From: JBBSWA01 sp038046485
GTDB lineage: Archaea > Nanobdellota > Nanobdellia > Woesearchaeales > SM23-78
DNA length: 52,572 nt
Direction: 5' to 3'
NCBI GenBank assembly: GCA_038046485.1
Contig: JBBSWA010000003.1
Span: forward strand, 1 to 52,572
The position numbers and the translations under genes were made by a program. The notes under the pieces were generated by a model that was given only the letters and a program-made list of their open reading frames with translations, did no database searches and had not been told where the DNA came from. Numbering within the stretch: position 1 is the stretch's first letter; the number at the start of each line of letters is the position of its first letter. Below are positions 16,189 through 23,841 of the stretch, piece by piece.

Positions 16189-17748
16189 ATGGGAAGATCG
16201 TGGAAATCGATTTGGTTATTTCTAAGTGTCTGGTTAGTGACACGCATAGCATTTTTCTATTGGTTTGGTAGCCGTTTAATCTTTGATGAGGCCAGTTACT
16301 TATACGAAATCAAGTCATTATCGGAGAACAGCATCCATGTGTTCAGCCAAGGGCCTGTATTATATTATTGGGTCTTGCCTTTCTTTAAGCTTGCTCATTC
16401 CATACTGATTTCAAAGCTGCCCATCTTGCTCGCTGACCTCGTCTTTTTAGGGGTTATTTACTTTGCCTTGAAGAAACACGATGAGAAAATCGCGTCGTGT
16501 ACAGCATTGCTCTACGCCCTAGCACCCATCAGCCTGTTCGTATCGTATCATTTAACAACCGAAGTGCTGGCACTCATGTTCACGTTTTTGAGCATCTTTT
16601 TCTTTGTCCGGTTCCACGCATATAGGAGTGTGAAGGACTTAATTGGAGCAGGCATTTTTCTTTTGCTCGGCGGCTTAACAAAAGAGATGGATTTCTTTTT
16701 GTATCTTTTCTTCCCAATTTACCTGATCTTGTGGCATTGGAAGGTAGAAAAAGTGCATAAGAAGGTCGTCTATGCGTTAGTGGGCCTAATTGTCATAACT
16801 TTTATAGTAAAAGTAGGGATTTTAACTGGGTTGAGTTGGGGTAAGAATCCGACGCGTCTATCAAGTATGTTTTTCTTGCCGTTTAAGAATGGGGGATTTC
16901 TAAATGGGGGGGTCTTGTATTTTGTCATGGTATTTTTCTTGTTCGTAAACCCGATAACTGCAATACTTGGGTATCCAAAGGTTTACTCGTTTTTGAAGAG
17001 TCTATTTAAGAAGAAGGTTAAAGTAAAAAGAGGAGACCTCTTGTTGAGATTGCGATTTATTTCAGCAACTGTGGTGGCGTTTTTAGTGCTTTTCTTCACC
17101 TATTTTGGGGCGAATGAGGCGCGTTATGTATATTTTGTGGTTCCATTTGTGGCGTTGCTGGCAGCACAGCGGTTTAGTTCTTTATCTATGAAATGGAAAG
17201 TCGGATTAGTCATTTTAGCCCTGGCAAGTCAGGTTTGGTTAGTTGTAGAATATGAGAAGGATTCAGAAGGGTTTGATGTGTTGGGGGTTTATTTGGATGC
17301 ACTACCAACTGATACAATTTATACAGATAATCCTCATAGGTCAAGCGAGCATTTTGTGCCAAGTATCCTATCGTTTAAGACAAGCAAGAAAGTGGTTTAT
17401 CTGGATGAGGCAGACCTGGTAAGCTTGGCAAAAAAACAACCGATCTATCTATTGGCATATCACCGTTCAGGGTTGAAGTCAGTAGATGATCTGCTAAGTG
17501 AGAATAGAATAGAATTTGATCGGGTAACCTTTGTAGTGGGAGATTATAATCGGTATATTTATGTTGTAGGCGCAAAACTGCCTCGCATGGAAAAAATAGC
17601 TTACCAAACGTTTTTCACGCAGCCTTTAAGAACACCTCCAGAGGAGTGGTTGTTTCAGTACTTGATCTATGCGAAGAGGGATTTTTGCTCGGTTCCTAAG
17701 GAGATGAGGGGCTGGTTTAGAGCTCATGTATGTTCATGGGGGGAATAA
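16189..17748 (+). CDS. GT-C membrane glycosyltransferase (ArnT/PMT-like)
   Basis: Polytopic membrane protein of 519 residues with about ten hydrophobic segments and a soluble C-terminal end. The first periplasmic-side loop contains LIFDEASYLYEIKSL, the D-E signature of lipid-phosphate-sugar-dependent GT-C enzymes. The long open frame extends back to 15796 across the opposing radical SAM gene, but I place the start at the ATG at 16189 because CATTTATACG (16157-16166) lies about 27 nt upstream and the hydrophobic N-terminus begins right after. The last 23 nt overlap a possible early start of the next gene. Confidence 0.8.
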   Translation: MGRSWKSIWLFLSVWLVTRIAFFYWFGSRLIFDEASYLYEIKSLSENSIHVFSQGPVLYYWVLPFFKLAHSILISKLPILLADLVFLGVIYFALKKHDEKIASCTALLYALAPISLFVSYHLTTEVLALMFTFLSIFFFVRFHAYRSVKDLIGAGIFLLLGGLTKEMDFFLYLFFPIYLILWHWKVEKVHKKVVYALVGLIVITFIVKVGILTGLSWGKNPTRLSSMFFLPFKNGGFLNGGVLYFVMVFFLFVNPITAILGYPKVYSFLKSLFKKKVKVKRGDLLLRLRFISATVVAFLVLFFTYFGANEARYVYFVVPFVALLAAQRFSSLSMKWKVGLVILALASQVWLVVEYEKDSEGFDVLGVYLDALPTDTIYTDNPHRSSEHFVPSILSFKTSKKVVYLDEADLVSLAKKQPIYLLAYHRSGLKSVDDLLSENRIEFDRVTFVVGDYNRYIYVVGAKLPRMEKIAYQTFFTQPLRTPPEEWLFQYLIYAKRDFCSVPKEMRGWFRAHVCSWGE

Positions 17749-17779
17749 ATTTAAGAGGGGGAGAGTTTATTCACCCATT

Positions 17780-19975
17780 ATGCGTCATGTTTTTCCCTCC
17801 AAAGTAATTATAGGAATTAGTTTAGTACTTACTTTGTTGAGTCTTTCTTTGCCTTATTTTCCAAGGGTCCTGTTAGGTGTTGTGTCCTTAATCATATTGC
17901 CTGGTTTTGTTATGGCCCATCATCTATTCAATGATAAAAATATGTTGCGTAACTTGACGTTTGGCTTGTTTTTGTCCTTAGTTCTTTTGACGTTGTTTGG
18001 GGCGGCATCTTTAACCCTATTAAGCACAAGAACCAGTTGGCTGTTTCTGGGTTTATACTTTGTAGTCCTTTTCATATTGGATTTTTTGGGTAAAGAGAAA
18101 CGCGTGTTTTTAGAGACCAACCTGGAGCGATATGATAAGTATTTTTTAGGGTTGTTGATTGTTTTATTGGTTTCAGTGGCTTGGCAGAGTTATTTCTTGG
18201 GTTATCAAGAAGGAGGAGATTTCGTCTCTAAATTTACACGCAACGACCATTGGTATTATGCGGCAAGTTCAGCTGTAGTGAGGAACGAAGGCCTTTCTTC
18301 GTATCCCACCTATCCGCACCTGCCACCGGAAAAGGATCGCTACCCAATCGGATCATTCATTTTGTTCGGAATTTTATCTATGCTTCTGAACGTGCCTGCA
18401 TTATACTTAGTGCAATATTTAGGAGTCCTCGTGCCATTAGGTCTCAGTTTGATTTTTTATTATGGGAGTAGGTTGTTTTTCAAGGATAAAAAAACAGCAT
18501 TTTTCGCATTTTTGTTTGGAACAGTTTTTCATCTGGGTTGGTCTTTTTTCTTTTCCCCTGCTTCTTGGTATCGATATCAGAATGTGCCCATACCTGGTTG
18601 GGTGGTGCCCGTGTCGTTCGTGATGGTGTGTGTGTTTACTTGGTTGTTGAGTAGGCTTTATCTCCGCGCAAGAAAGGTTTTTTTCAGTCTGATCATCGTC
18701 AGTTTGACGTTAGGAAGTTTGGCGGCAGGTTTCATTCTAAAGAACTTAAGTGCTAAGTTAAGTGCTTCCATGACCTGGCTGATCCCCATCTTATACTACG
18801 ACTGGACGTACGATTCAAGTTTTGCAGGAATGCTTCCGTTGCAGGTTTTTTTTACAACCATTTCCCCTAAAGCCTTGTCGTTCTTGTATCAGGCATTTGC
18901 TTTGTTGATTTTGTATAAAATAATTCAAGAAAAGGAAAAGAGGTGTTGGCAGGTCTTGTTGTTTTTGGATATTCTTCTCATGAGTGTGAATCATCCTTCT
19001 TCTTTTCTTCCATTTGCATTGTTCTTGGCTATTTTTTTCTGTTGGAGCGTTGGATCCAGAGGGTTCAATCGGTTGTGGTCTAGTATCCAGTTATGGTGGT
19101 CTATTCTCCTAGGGGGTTTTTTCACCATCATGTATGGGGTATATTATGCATATTTTATTGCGCCAGGAAAATCTTATTTGATTGTAAATTTTGGTTGGCC
19201 GTATCCTTTAGGGTATCTTTTTGCGTTCATCGTGTTTTATGGATTTCACTGGGTTTTTAGCTTTTTTGGAGTGCATGCTTTTAAGAATAAAAAAGAAGTC
19301 TTATATTTGCTATTGATTTATGTTATAAGTCATTGGATCTTTATATTTTCGATAAAAAACACCTTCAATATACTAGACTCAGGGAGAGTTTTAAGTGGTA
19401 CATTGATTCCTCTGGCATTTTTATCAGCTGCAGGAGTTTCCCAGTTTAACCAAAAGGTTAAAAAGGAGTGGAAGTTAGCCGTGTGGGGGGTGCTTGGGGT
19501 TTTAGGAGTTTGTTATTTCTTGATTTATCCATTGAATTTCAGTCCGTTACAACCCAATCAATATGTGGTTCCAAGAGCAGATCTAGAAGCTTATCAGTGG
19601 ATCCAAATGCATACCGATCCAAGTGCCATCTTTGTAGTATCGTTGAATGATTCAGAATACAATTCGCATGAACTTACTGTTTTTGGGGAGCGCAAGACCT
19701 TGATCGATTCGCCTTGGAATTTGAAGTTATACGGTTATCCTTCATTGTTAGTGAATACAAGGAAGGCATTGGTGGAAGAAGTGTATCGTTCAGGTTTATC
19801 GCAAGAGAGTCTTAAGAAGTTGCGTGTGTATGTGGATGAGACCCTTGGCAAAGTCCCTATATATATCTTTATTGGGAATCATGAATTGGAGAAGTATCCG
19901 GGTTTGGCTGTATTGGACGTGAATGAAAGGCAAGTGGTGTTTAATAACAAGGAGGCTGTGTTGGTGCAGGTGTAA
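17780..19975 (+). CDS. large polytopic membrane protein, GT-C-like
   Basis: A 731-residue membrane protein with roughly 14-16 hydrophobic segments and a soluble C-terminal domain (about 590-731). The first large loop carries GGDFVSKFTRNDHWYYAAS, with an N-D-H-W-Y that could be the acidic catalytic site of a GT-C fold; the C-terminal A-Y-Q-W-I-Q-x-H-T-D-P-S-A resembles the soluble domain of other GT-C-like archaeal proteins. I cannot name the family with certainty. The ATG at 17780 is preferred over 17726 because AAATTTAAGAG (17748-17758) sits about 27 nt upstream and the hydrophobic start then lies near the N-terminus. It is a plausible partner of the GT-C gene just upstream. Confidence 0.65.
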   Translation: MRHVFPSKVIIGISLVLTLLSLSLPYFPRVLLGVVSLIILPGFVMAHHLFNDKNMLRNLTFGLFLSLVLLTLFGAASLTLLSTRTSWLFLGLYFVVLFILDFLGKEKRVFLETNLERYDKYFLGLLIVLLVSVAWQSYFLGYQEGGDFVSKFTRNDHWYYAASSAVVRNEGLSSYPTYPHLPPEKDRYPIGSFILFGILSMLLNVPALYLVQYLGVLVPLGLSLIFYYGSRLFFKDKKTAFFAFLFGTVFHLGWSFFFSPASWYRYQNVPIPGWVVPVSFVMVCVFTWLLSRLYLRARKVFFSLIIVSLTLGSLAAGFILKNLSAKLSASMTWLIPILYYDWTYDSSFAGMLPLQVFFTTISPKALSFLYQAFALLILYKIIQEKEKRCWQVLLFLDILLMSVNHPSSFLPFALFLAIFFCWSVGSRGFNRLWSSIQLWWSILLGGFFTIMYGVYYAYFIAPGKSYLIVNFGWPYPLGYLFAFIVFYGFHWVFSFFGVHAFKNKKEVLYLLLIYVISHWIFIFSIKNTFNILDSGRVLSGTLIPLAFLSAAGVSQFNQKVKKEWKLAVWGVLGVLGVCYFLIYPLNFSPLQPNQYVVPRADLEAYQWIQMHTDPSAIFVVSLNDSEYNSHELTVFGERKTLIDSPWNLKLYGYPSLLVNTRKALVEEVYRSGLSQESLKKLRVYVDETLGKVPIYIFIGNHELEKYPGLAVLDVNERQVVFNNKEAVLVQV

Positions 19976-20034
19976 TGGATAATAGATTGTTTCGTCGAAA
20001 ATCTTTTTAAACTCGATTCAAATTCTAAAGGGAT

Positions 20035-20751
20035 ATGAAGATTCTTTCTTTATCTGTGATCATTCCTGTGTATAATGAGGAGCGTTGCCTGGCGCAGAGT
20101 TTGATGAGTACGCTCAGGTTTTTGAAGGTGAATGTGAAGGATTTTGAAGTAATTGTGGTGGATGATGGTTCAAGAGATAAAACGCAAGAGATTTTGAGGC
20201 GTTTTGAGGGTCGTGTAAAAGTGCTAAGAAATGAGCCCAATGCAGGGAAGGGGTTTAGTGTAAATCGTGGTTTTTTGGAAGCTTCTAAGTCTTGGGCGCT
20301 GTTTATGGATGCAGATCTTTCAACGCCTTTGGAAGAAATAAAGCATGCATGGCAGTTTCATCAGTCCTTTGATTTGATCTTTGGTTCAAGAAAATCGTCC
20401 GGGGCAAGGATCATTGAGCATCAAAGGGGATTAAGGCAATGGATGGGGCGGTTGTTTCCTTTTTTAGTACAACTTCTGATTTTGCCGGATTTCTTAGATA
20501 CACAGTGCGGTTTCAAGATGATGAGTAAAAAAGCAATTCAAAAGGTTTGCCCTAGGCAGAGGATCAACCGTTTTGGTTTTGATGTGGAATTGTTGTTGAT
20601 TGCGAAGCGTCAGGGTTTGCGATTGAAGGAAGTGGGTGTAACATGGAAGAATTCAGATCGTAGCACACTCAATCCGCTTAGGGACCCGTTTAAGATGTTT
20701 TGGGAGTTGTTGAAGATTAAATGGAATGATTGGAAAGGTCTTTACGGTTGA
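20035..20751 (+). CDS. GT2 glycosyltransferase, polyprenyl-phosphate sugar synthase-like
   Basis: A 238-residue GT2 enzyme. Motifs: SVIIPVYNEERCL, DDGS at 43-46, NAGKGFSVNRGF (69-80), the metal-binding D-A-D at 92-94, FGSRKS and TQCGFKMMSKKA, then RFGFDVELLLIAKRQG. It resembles ALG5/DPM1 like the gene at 8229, with which it shares the FDVELL and LxPLxxPxKMFxxLL endings. TTTTTAAACTC (20004-20014) is at the leaderless distance from the ATG. A 19-nt motif found twice more in the window begins 2 nt after its stop. Confidence 0.88.
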   Translation: MKILSLSVIIPVYNEERCLAQSLMSTLRFLKVNVKDFEVIVVDDGSRDKTQEILRRFEGRVKVLRNEPNAGKGFSVNRGFLEASKSWALFMDADLSTPLEEIKHAWQFHQSFDLIFGSRKSSGARIIEHQRGLRQWMGRLFPFLVQLLILPDFLDTQCGFKMMSKKAIQKVCPRQRINRFGFDVELLLIAKRQGLRLKEVGVTWKNSDRSTLNPLRDPFKMFWELLKIKWNDWKGLYG

Positions 20752-20752
20752 G

Positions 20753-20771
20753 GGGTCTTTTTAAGGCTTTC
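20753..20771 (+). repeat. post-stop motif, copy A
   Basis: GGGTCTTTTTAAGGCTTTC begins 2 nt after the TGA of the GT2 gene. Near-identical copies follow the stops at 23730 and 44121. Possibly a terminator or RNA-processing signal. Confidence 0.5.
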
Positions 20772-20827
20772 TTATAGTCACAAAGCTTTAAAAACAGCTA
20801 AAACTTCTTAACGATTAAGGAATATTC

Positions 20828-21904
20828 ATGCAACTATCAGATCTAAGTTTCGCTAAGTATCTAGTTAAGAAGGACAACGTGAGTCCGATCTTCTTAATTT
20901 GGGAAGTGACCAATCGCTGTAATTCAAGATGTGTGACCTGTTTCAATTGGGATAAAGTAATGGATGTAAGAAAGCGTGAGTTGGATCTACATCAGCTCGA
21001 GAAAGTAACCAAGACGATGAATACTCATCTACTTGCCCTTGCCTTAACAGGGGGTGAACCTTTCATCCGTGAGGACCTAATAGAGGGGCTTAAGACCTTT
21101 TATAAAAACACGAAGATGAATTTCTTGACAATCCCCACGAATGCAATCCATACCGAGTACATCTTAGAGCAAACAAAGAAGATTTTAGATTTCTTTCCAG
21201 GGCATCTCACGATTGATATTTCAATTGATGGCATTGGACCTATGCATGACAAGATTCGGGGGGTGAAGGGAAATTTCAAGCAGAGTGTGAAGACCTTTAA
21301 TGGTCTTATGAAGATCAAAGAAAAATATAAGAATCTCTCAGTCGGTGTAAATACGTGCATCAATAGTGTGAATCAAGATTCATTCCTCGATATTTACAAA
21401 TATATCAAGGAGCACTTTAAAGGTTTGGATCAGCACAATTTTGAAGTCATGCGTGGTTCAGGTAAAGATCCTCATGTAAAAGGGCCTCCAATTAAGTGGG
21501 TGATGAAACACCTAAAGACGATCAAGGCGGTTCTGGAGTCATACGATTATCATAATACAGGACTTACTCAGCGTTTCTTGAAAGCAGCAAAGCTTCGGTA
21601 TCACGACGTCGTGGCCGAGCACATGAAGGAAGGGGGTGAGTGGCTGCCCTGTACGGCAGGTAAGTTAGCAGCATACATTGATTGTGATGGAAACCTCTTC
21701 CCGTGTGAACTCTACCGCCCCATGGGCAATCTAGCAGACTACGATTATGATTTCAAGAAGCTTTGGAAGTCAGACAAAGCGCAAGAAATTCGCAAGGAAA
21801 TTTATGACATAAAATGCAAGTGCACACATGCCTGTTTCCAGTTTATGAATGTTCTATTTACCCCCAGCGAATACCCTAAGATCATGAAGTACATGGTGCG
21901 CTGA
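20828..21904 (+). CDS. radical SAM/SPASM domain protein
   Basis: A 358-residue radical SAM enzyme. The cluster motif is C31-NSR-C35-VT-C38, followed by ALTGGEPFIREDL and the TIDISIDGIGPMHD strand pattern. The C-terminal part (about 275-345) has the Cys spacing of a SPASM/twitch auxiliary-cluster domain: LPCTAGK, DCDGNLFPCELYRPMGNL, then CKCTHAC. The family matures peptides or modifies small molecules and lipids. The start is at the ATG at 20828. CTTTAAAAAC (20786-20795) would give a leader of roughly 10-12 nt containing AAGGA, so translation may use a weak Shine-Dalgarno. No peptide-like substrate gene is visible next to it. Confidence 0.88.
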   Translation: MQLSDLSFAKYLVKKDNVSPIFLIWEVTNRCNSRCVTCFNWDKVMDVRKRELDLHQLEKVTKTMNTHLLALALTGGEPFIREDLIEGLKTFYKNTKMNFLTIPTNAIHTEYILEQTKKILDFFPGHLTIDISIDGIGPMHDKIRGVKGNFKQSVKTFNGLMKIKEKYKNLSVGVNTCINSVNQDSFLDIYKYIKEHFKGLDQHNFEVMRGSGKDPHVKGPPIKWVMKHLKTIKAVLESYDYHNTGLTQRFLKAAKLRYHDVVAEHMKEGGEWLPCTAGKLAAYIDCDGNLFPCELYRPMGNLADYDYDFKKLWKSDKAQEIRKEIYDIKCKCTHACFQFMNVLFTPSEYPKIMKYMVR

Positions 21905-21943
21905 AATTGAAATTTCAGGCACCAGAAATACGCAGCATTTCTG
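21902..21943 (+). terminator. two tandem hairpins after the SPASM gene
   Basis: TGAAAT/ATTTCA (21902-21917) overlaps the stop codon, and CAGAAAT/ATTTCTG (21923-21943, 7-nt loop) follows and can be extended by CAC/GTG. The TATA box of the next gene starts about 20 nt further on. Confidence 0.45.
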
Positions 21944-21997
21944 TGTGACTAAATAAGGCTACAAACCTTTAAATAAACACTTCTCAGTCCTTGTTCT

Positions 21998-22948
21998 ATG
22001 AAGAAGCCTTTTGTCAGTGTCTGTATCATTTTCCCTAGGCGTAATCCCTGGCTGGACACCTGCGTAAAGAAATGCCTCGCATTAAGTCCAGCCCCAGATG
22101 AAATCGTTCTGGTTCCAGATGATCATTCTGCCGATGCATATAATAAAAACAAGAAAATTCGTGTAGTAGTGAGTGGACCGAGTAATATCCCCCAAAAGCG
22201 TAACATCAGTGTGAAATCCACCAGCAAGAAGTGTGACATCATCGCGTTCATTGATGATGATGTGTATCCGCATCCGGATTGGATGAAAAATGGGTTGAAA
22301 TACCTGACAAACGAATTGGGTGCAGTCGGCGGTCCCAACCTGACCCCTCCTGAAGATACATATTGGATGAAGGTCACAGGCAATGCAATGGAGTCTCCGT
22401 TGGGATATGGCAACGGATACATCCGTCATGTTCCCGTTTCCTCGCGATTCGTTGAAGAGCTCCCTACGTGTAATCTTTTCGTCTGGAAAAAGCTTGTTGA
22501 ATGGGCAGGTTATTTTGATGAAACCTTGGTTACAGGAGAAGACGCAAGATTATGCGCGGATATTCGTCGACTAGGAAAAAAGATTGCTTACCGACCCGAC
22601 GTGCGAGTCTATCATCATCGCCGGCCTTTATTCAAGCCATTCATGGTGCAGATGTACAAGTATGGCTTCTTCAAGGGAAAGCTCTTCAGAAAGAGTGCAT
22701 TGCGTCAATTATATTACCTGGTTCCAGCTTTGTTTTTTGTGTTTGTCATATTGGGGTGGATGATGGTGTTCAATCCCTGGCTGTCTTGCCTCTATAAAGC
22801 AGTCTGGGTTTTGTATGGTATCTTACTCGTTATCGAGGGTGTTCGCAACAGTAAAAGAATCATCGAATTCCCTTTCACTATGTTCAGTCTCTTTGTGCTT
22901 CACATGAGTTATGGGTGGGGGTTTGTTCGGGGTGTCTTTTCCCATTAG
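21998..22948 (+). CDS. GT2 glycosyltransferase with C-terminal membrane segments
   Basis: A 316-residue GT2 enzyme of a different branch from the DPM1-like ones. Motifs: an N-terminal strand SVCIIFPRRNPWLD, KRNISVKST, metal-binding D-D-D at 86-88 in FIDDDVYPHPDW, and the GEDARLCADIRRLGKK acid/base region at about 180-195. Three hydrophobic segments follow in the last 90 residues. TATA ACCTTTAAATAAA (21966-21978) is about 27 nt before the ATG. The last 41 residues have a second, diverged copy as a remnant at 23581-23730. The stop directly abuts the stop of the opposing antitoxin gene (22949), so the toxin-antitoxin pair lies exactly at its 3' end. Confidence 0.86.
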   Translation: MKKPFVSVCIIFPRRNPWLDTCVKKCLALSPAPDEIVLVPDDHSADAYNKNKKIRVVVSGPSNIPQKRNISVKSTSKKCDIIAFIDDDVYPHPDWMKNGLKYLTNELGAVGGPNLTPPEDTYWMKVTGNAMESPLGYGNGYIRHVPVSSRFVEELPTCNLFVWKKLVEWAGYFDETLVTGEDARLCADIRRLGKKIAYRPDVRVYHHRRPLFKPFMVQMYKYGFFKGKLFRKSALRQLYYLVPALFFVFVILGWMMVFNPWLSCLYKAVWVLYGILLVIEGVRNSKRIIEFPFTMFSLFVLHMSYGWGFVRGVFSH

Positions 22949-23293
22949 CTACTTCTTCCCTTCCACTTCAATCACAATTTTGTTCCCTACTTTGGTTATG
23001 CCTAGTTCAGTTTTCTCGCTGAGTTTCAGTTGTTTTTCTAGGTCGGCAGGTACGCGGAATACGAGGCCTCCGCCGCTTTTCGAAAGGTGCCGATAGAGCT
23101 TTAAGGGTTCTGGCCATACGCCCAGTCTTCTTGCTGCTTGGATCGTCCGCTGGGTTTCTTCCTCGAAGGGGAATTCTTCCCGGCAGTGGCTGCATCGTTC
23201 CCCTCGAGTCACGAAGACGTAGCCTTCTAATTCTATGATGATATCCTCTATTTTTTCAAGCGCTCCTTTCTCGCAGATAAGGCATTTTCTCAT
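22949..23293 (-). CDS. antitoxin: zinc-finger plus AbrB-type DNA-binding domain (MqsA/YgiT-like)
   Basis: A 114-residue protein. The N-terminus has two CxxC pairs (C4/C7 and C34/C37), the zinc-binding plan of YgiT/MqsA-type antitoxins. The C-terminal part (about 67-112: LYRHLSKSGGGLVFRVPADL and the strand-rich end) reads as a SpoVT-AbrB swapped-hairpin DNA-binding domain. The ATG overlaps the toxin's TGA by 4 nt, giving the toxin-first order of mqsRA-like pairs. It likely neutralises the toxin and represses the pair through the palindrome at 23541-23555. Confidence 0.75.
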   Translation of the reverse strand: MRKCLICEKGALEKIEDIIIELEGYVFVTRGERCSHCREEFPFEEETQRTIQAARRLGVWPEPLKLYRHLSKSGGGLVFRVPADLEKQLKLSEKTELGITKVGNKIVIEVEGKK

Positions 23294-23532
23294 TTTCCTT
23301 CAGCTCCGGTTATGATGAATATCTCTTTCCGTTCTTCGTCTTTGATGAATATCAATTTTCTGCTTTTGTTCTTGGTTCGTACGTAGGCTTCGTATTTGCA
23401 CCTTCCCACTTTGTCTGTGCGGTAGGCATTTTCCAGTGCTTGTCGTAAGGAATCAAGGTCGTAGTCCCACTTCCTCATCCAGGTCGTGATAAAGTGCTTA
23501 CTCGGCCTGATTTTGTAGTCGATGAAGGTCAT
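23290..23532 (-). CDS. RelE/MqsR/DUF4258-like toxin
   Basis: An 80-residue basic protein. The pattern Y-D-L-D-S-L-R-Q-A-L-E-N-A-Y followed by K-V-G-R-x-K-Y-E-A, S-R-K-L-I-F-I and E-I-F-I-I-T-G-A resembles DUF4258/RelE-fold mRNA interferases. Together with the downstream antitoxin, the order and 4-nt overlap support a type II module. I start it at the ATG at 23532; the in-frame TTG at 23541 falls inside the operator palindrome at the predicted transcription start. TATA CTTTATATATATC (minus strand, about 23562-23574). Confidence 0.65.
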   Translation of the reverse strand: MTFIDYKIRPSKHFITTWMRKWDYDLDSLRQALENAYRTDKVGRCKYEAYVRTKNKSRKLIFIKDEERKEIFIITGAEGK

Positions 23533-23540
23533 ACAATTCA

Positions 23541-23555
23541 ACTACATTTTGTAGT
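23541..23555 (-). promoter_or_regulatory. toxin-antitoxin operator palindrome
   Basis: ACTACA-TTT-TGTAGT, a perfect 6-bp inverted repeat, lies between the TATA box (about 23562-23574) and the toxin ATG (23532), over the expected transcription start. This is the classic place for autorepression by an antitoxin. Confidence 0.55.
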
Positions 23556-23580
23556 GATATTGATATATATAAAGTTTTCG

Positions 23581-23730
23581 GAGTTTTGGCTTCTGTACGC
23601 CTTCTTGCTGCTCATCGAAGGGGCTCGAAACAGCAAGCAAATAGTAGAATTCCCTTTCACCATGCTAAGTCTCTTCCTGATTCACATGAGCTACGGGTGG
23701 GGATTTGTGAAGGGAATTTTTTCCACTTAG
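23581..23730 (+). pseudogene. remnant: 3' end of a GT2 gene
   Basis: In frame +, LLLIEGARNSKQIVEFPFTM and the following residues up to the TAG at 23728 match the last 41 residues of the GT2 protein at 21998-22948; I count 31 of 41 identical. No start codon, promoter or catalytic domain belongs to it. The toxin gene and its promoter occupy the place of the missing 5' part. Either a tandem paralogue lost its 5' end or a toxin-antitoxin cassette arrived with or into this duplication; the sequence divergence says it is not recent. Confidence 0.75.
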
Positions 23731-23731
23731 A

Positions 23732-23750
23732 GGGTCTTTTTAAGCCTTTC
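23732..23750 (+). repeat. post-stop motif, copy B
   Basis: GGGTCTTTTTAAGCCTTTC begins 2 nt after the remnant's TAG and differs from copy A by one base. Downstream CTTTAAAA (about 23774-23781) also matches the region before the SPASM gene. Confidence 0.5.
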
Positions 23751-23841
23751 TTTTTCGACGGGGGAGTGCGAAAACTTTAAAAGTAACTCAAACCTCTCTT
23801 AATTCTTAACAATCGTTATTATTTGGAGGTTAGGGTCTGCT

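Noticed and set aside
22082..22429. Antisense open frames over the GT2 gene
   Set aside because: They are shadows of the real coding frame, overlap fully and have no promoter or recognisable domain; the same applies to antisense frames over the radical SAM genes.
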